From Stomorhina lunata (Eukaryota; Arthropoda; Insecta; Diptera; Rhiniidae), in assembly GCA_933228675.1 (NCBI GenBank), contig OW121741.1:119271564-119335563 (forward strand): a DNA stretch of 64,000 nucleotides, written 5' to 3'. Positions 60,228-64,000 of this stretch are shown piece after piece. The notes below the pieces were generated by a model. The model ran no database searches, was not told the DNA's origin, and saw only the letters and a list, made by a program, of their open reading frames with translations. A program made the position numbers and the translations under genes. Within the stretch, counting starts at the first letter, position 1. Every line of letters starts with the position of its first letter.

Positions 60228-62546
60228 TATGTCTTAGTCTATGTCTTAGTCTATGTCTTAGTCTATGTCTTAGTCTATGTCTTAGTCTATGTCTTAGTCT
60301 ATGTCTTAGTCTATGTCTTAGTCTATGTCTTAGTCTATGTCTTAGTCTATGTCTTAGTCTATGTCTTAGTCTATGTCTTAGTCTATGTCTTAGTCTATGT
60401 CTTAGTCTATGTCTTAGTCTATGTCTTAGTCTATGTCTTAGTCTATGTCTTAGTCTATGTCTTAGTCTATGTCTTAGTCTATGTCTTAGTCTATGTCTTA
60501 GTCTATGTCTTAGTCTATGTCTTAGTCTATGTCTTAGTCTATGTCTTAGTCTATGTCTTAGTCTATGTCTTAGTCTATGTCTTAGTCTATGTCTTAGTCT
60601 ATGTCTTAGTCTATGTCTTAGTCTATGTCTTAGTCTATGTCTTAGTCTATGTCTTAGTCTATGTCTTAGTCTATATATTAGTCTATGTCTTAGTCTATGT
60701 CTTAGTCTATGTCTTAGTCTATGTCTTAGTCTATGTCTTAGTCTATGTCTTAGTCTATGTCTTAGTCTATGTCTTAGTCTATGTCTTATTCTATGTCTTA
60801 TTCTATGTCTTAGTCTATGTCTTAGTCTATGTCTTAGTCTATGTCTTAGTCTATGTCTTAGTCTATGTCTTAGTCTATGTCTTAGTCTATGTCTTAGTCT
60901 ATGTCTTAGTCTATGTCTTAGTCTATGTCTTAGTCTATGTCTTAGTCTATGTCTTAGTCTATGTCTTAGTCTATGTCTTAGTCTATGTCTTAGTCTATGT
61001 CTCAGTCTATGTCTTAGTCTATGTGTTAGTCTATGTGTTAGTCTATGTGTTAGTCTATGTCTTAGTCTATGTCTTAGTCTATGTCTTAGTCTATGTCTTA
61101 GTCTATGTCTTAGTCTATGTCTTAGTCTATGTCTTAGTCTATGTCTTAGTCTATGTCTTAGTCTATGTCTTAGTCTATGTCTTAGTCTATGTCTTAGTCT
61201 ATGTCTTAGTCTATGTCTTAGTCTATGTCTTAGTCTATGTCTTAGTCTATGTCTTAGTCTATGTCTTAGTCTATGTCTTAGTCTATGTCTTAGTCTATGT
61301 CTTAGTCTATGTCTTAGTCTATGTCTTAGTCTATGTCTTAGTCTATGTCTTAGTCTATGTCTTAGTCTATGTCTTAGTCTATGTCTTAGTCTATGTCTCA
61401 GTCTATGTCTCAGTCTATGTCTTTGTCTATGTCTTAGTCTATGTCTTAGTCTATGTCTTAGTCTATGTCTTAGTCTATGTCTCAGTCTATGTCTTAGTCT
61501 ATGTCTTAGTCTATGTCTTAGTCTATGTCTTAGTCTATGTCTTAGTCTATGTCTTAGTCTATGTCTTAGTCTATGTCTTAGTCTATGTCTTAGTCTATGT
61601 CTTAGTCTATGTCTTAGTCTATGTCTTAGTCTATGTCATAGTCTATGTCTTAGTCTATGTCTTAGTATATGTCTTAGTCTATGTCTTAGTCTATGTCTTA
61701 GTCTATGTCTTAGTCTATGTCTTAGTCTATGTCTTAGTCTATGTCTTAGTCTATGTCTTAGTCTATGTCTTAGTCTATGTCTTAGTCTATGTCTTAGTCT
61801 ATGTCTTAGTCTATGTCTTAGTCTATGTCTTAGTCTATGTCTTAGTCTATGTCTTAGTCTATGTCTTAGTCTATGTCTTAGTCTATGTCTTAGTCTATGT
61901 CTTAGTCTATGTCTTAGTCTATGTCTTAGTCTATGTCTTAGTCTATGTCTTAGTCTATGTCTTAGTCTATGTCTTAGTCTATGTCTTAGTCTATGTCTTA
62001 GTCTATGTCTTAGCCTATGTCTTAGCCTATGTCTTAGTCTATGTCTTAGTCTATGTCTTAGTCTATGTCTTAGTCTATATCTTAGTCTATGTCTTAGTCT
62101 ATGTCTTAGTCTATGTCTTAGTCTATGTCTTAGTCTATGTCTTAGTCTTAGTCTATGTCTTAGTCTATGTCTTAGTCTATATCTTAGTCTATGTCTTAGT
62201 CTATGTCTTAGTCTATGTCTTAGTCTATGTCTTAGTCTATGTCTATGTCTTAGTCTATGTCTTAGTCTATGTCTTAGTCTATGTCTTAGTCTATGTCTTA
62301 GTTTATGTCTTAGTCTATGTCTTAGTCTATGTCTTAGTCTATGTCTTAGTCTATGTCTTAGTCTATGTCTTAGTCTATGTCTTAGTCTTTGTCTTAGTCT
62401 ATGTCTTAGTCTATGTCTTAATCTATGTCTTAGTCTATGTCTTAGTCTATGTCTTAGTCTATGCCTTAGTCTATGTCTTAGTCTATGTCTTAATCTATGT
62501 CTTAGCCTATGTCTTAGTCTTTGTCTTAGTCTATGTCCTAGTCTAG
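60228..62546 (+). repeat. 12-bp satellite array (TATGTCTTAGTC)n inside the Beat intron
   Basis: About 193 monomers, cleaner than the two upstream arrays, with only scattered variants (for example GTGTTA three times near 61025-61048, and 6-bp losses near 62150 and 62240). Because all length changes are multiples of 3, one + frame stays open for 773 codons as a Tyr-Val-Leu-Val repeat; this follows from the monomer and is not evidence of a protein. Orientation relative to the + strand is the same as in both other arrays. Confidence 0.98.
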
Positions 62547-63196
62547 TTAAATTTTTATTAGTTAAATTTTTTATTTAGAAAATCTTACTTCTAGCTACAA
62601 CAATTTCAAAATGGAATTTTTTAACCCCAAATTTTTTGTCTCAGTTACATTTCGACATCATCAATTATAACCATTAACCAAAATTGTTTTCACCTTGGCA
62701 TCCTAATCTCATAAATCACATAAATTCTACAAAAGTATATAAATTTTAATAAAAACAAATGATTTTGCAAACACTTAAATCTCATTTACCTTAATTTTTC
62801 CTTAAGGAAAAAAACAGCTTGACTTATCACTTTGCCAGTTTTCAGTTGAAAAGAAAAATTTCTGTAAATTAACTACAAAAATTTATCAACTAAATAATTG
62901 TGCGAAATCATGTTTTTAAATTGAAACTAAAAGAAACAGCTAAAATGCTAGGGAAATTTAAATAGAAAAATTACTCAAAAGATTAACTGATATGTAGTTA
63001 ATCATTATTTGAATAAATTAAATGAGATGAGAAGACTTTTGGGAAACTATTTCGTTGGTTTATATAAAAAACGAAATTAATTAGAAAACAATTAAAATGA
63101 AAGGAATAGGTACTAGTAATTAATTTATTACTTTGTTCGAAAGTTTTTTTTTTTCAATTTATATGTTTAATTTTATATAATTTTTACTTATTTCAG
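62547..63196 (+). other. Intron end before the second Beat exon
   Basis: About 650 bp of single-copy AT-rich intron ending in TTTTACTTATTTCAG, the acceptor for the exon at 63197. Nothing else seen. Confidence 0.8.
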
Positions 63197-63332
63197 CTAC
63201 GAAATTCTTCGGATGTACAAGTTGCCCTTAGACGTGTCACTTTGCAGTCCACAGGCATTTACAAATGTGAAGTATCTGGTGAAGCTCCTGCATTTAATAC
63301 AGTTTCTGAATCAGAAACTATGACAGTCGTAA
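63197..63332 (+). CDS. Beaten-path family protein, exon encoding the second half of the V-type Ig domain
   Basis: Internal exon, phase 0 at its start, which fits the phase 0 end of the exon at 55348. It encodes LRNSSDVQVALRRVTLQSTG followed by IYKCEVSGEAPAF and then SESETMTVV. The Cys of YKCEV (63266-63268) is the F-strand partner of the Cys at 55217, and CEVSGEAP.F is a hallmark of Beat proteins. NSS is a possible N-glycosylation site. The donor is ambiguous: GTAAGT occurs at both 63333 and 63329 (GTAAGTAAGT); I chose 63333, leaving one base for the next codon. Downstream exons (second Ig-like region and C terminus) lie beyond the window. Confidence 0.93.
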
Positions 63333-64000
63333 GTAAGTATTACCGAAATATTGTTCATTGTTCTTAAAGATAATGTCAGTGTCATTTTTTAAAGAGTGGA
63401 TCAGATTTAAAAATACTGAGCATTTCAAAGTCAAATTCATCAAATTCAAGGATCGTTTTTTACTGATTTTTGATGAAATATCACTTTCTGTTTCCGCAAA
63501 TGCTTTATATTGTATATGTGCTCTAAAACAAAAAGTGATTAAAGTTTTCATCAAATTTAGTAGCTCATGCATCGAATATAGTTTAACAGCCTTAACCTTT
63601 ATGTTTATTAAATTAAGATATATAACCTTAGGTTTTAGTCTGCAGAAGAAAAAAACCAAACCTCGTATAAAGTTAAGAAGATATCAAGTAATTTAAAAGG
63701 CTCTACAAAATTCAGTGTTTTCGTTTTTCTTTGGACAAAAACTAAGTAGGCTCGGTTTTTCAATGCTCCCACCATAACCACGTCAAAGGCGAAAGTCTTT
63801 TCTTGAGATTGAATGAAAAAATTCATCAAAAATAACCGATCGTAGAACAAAGTTCAAAATTTTATGAAAAAAGTCACATAAATTGTTGTGTATAATTTAA
63901 GCAAAAAGTGTTGCAGTCGTTTAGGCGCAACATTTTAATAAAATTGCATTTAAGTGTAAGTCTAAGGCAGGTACACATAGGAGTCGACAGATTTGGTTCA
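63333..64000 (+). other. Next Beat intron, to the window end
   Basis: AT-rich, without tandem repeats. Overlapping open frames on both strands (63318-63659 minus, 63358-63696 plus, 63635-63850 minus) conflict with one another, and one runs over the exon; I consider none a gene. The part from about 63700 is slightly less AT-rich and might be an old transposon remnant, but I recognise no ends. Confidence 0.6.

Noticed and set aside
60225..62546. 773-codon open frame (Tyr-Val-Leu-Val repeat)
   Set aside because: It is a by-product of a 12-bp monomer that has no stop in this frame. It opens with TTG at the array edge, ends at the array edge, and lies in an intron. The sister arrays carry stops.
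60228..62546. Helitron carrying the 12-bp satellite (right end reads CTAG before TTAA)
   Set aside because: The other two arrays end differently, no hairpin precedes the CTAG, and the left side continues straight from a minisatellite with no TC terminus.
63318..63850. Three overlapping open frames of about 70-113 codons after the second Beat exon
   Set aside because: They conflict with each other, one runs antisense over the exon, and none has a recognisable motif. The region reads as AT-rich intron.

Overview
The window is AT-rich nuclear DNA from an insect, most likely a higher fly (Diptera). The evidence is two spliced exons of a Beaten-path (Beat) family immunoglobulin gene with perfect fly-type splice sites, a fragment of a non-LTR retrotransposon, and long non-coding tracts of minisatellite. 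There are no bacterial features. Apart from the two exons (55140-55348 and 63197-63332, + strand) I see no convincing host protein-coding sequence. Most or all of the rest is probably intron of this one gene, or intergenic DNA upstream of it.

Layout: 1-21351 is one copy of a roughly 21.4-kb segment. 21352-21551 is a scaffold gap of exactly 200 N. 21552-23430 is repeat plus single-copy sequence. 23431-44808 is a second copy of the first segment, in the same orientation and with the same order of arrays and spacers. By eye the single-copy spacers of the two copies differ by roughly 0.3-1.2%. Copy 1 alone carries a 1.18-kb terminal-inverted-repeat transposon (675-1849, TAA target duplication) and a 2.24-kb 5'-truncated LINE (2719-4954, 13-bp target duplication); copy 2 has the matching sites without insertions. 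Copy 2 has longer satellite arrays. The N gap falls where copy 1 would enter a 3.5-kb homogeneous array, so this could be two haplotypes laid end to end in the assembly rather than a true tandem duplication.

Each copy holds, in order: AGTAAAATTTT-type repeats, a 30-31-bp AGGAAATTTTT-type array, single-copy DNA, a 12-bp satellite (TATGTCTTAGTC)n, single-copy DNA, a second 31-bp array, single-copy DNA, a TTCGAA-centred array, a long 31-bp array in the opposite orientation, another TTCGAA array, and single-copy DNA. After copy 2 come a 29-bp array (to about 48.2 kb) and several arrays of a 31-bp family with the 20-bp palindrome AATTTTTCTATAGAAAAATT. These palindrome arrays flank the first Beat exon and fill much of the 7.85-kb intron, which also holds a third 12-bp satellite array (60228-62546).

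The most interesting signal is not a gene. Nearly every minisatellite family here, apart from the 12-bp satellite, is built on a short A/T-rich palindrome with a unit of about 29-31 bp (roughly three helical turns). Between families, and in places within one array, the two palindrome arms differ in matching ways, as if palindromy itself were being maintained during repeat amplification.
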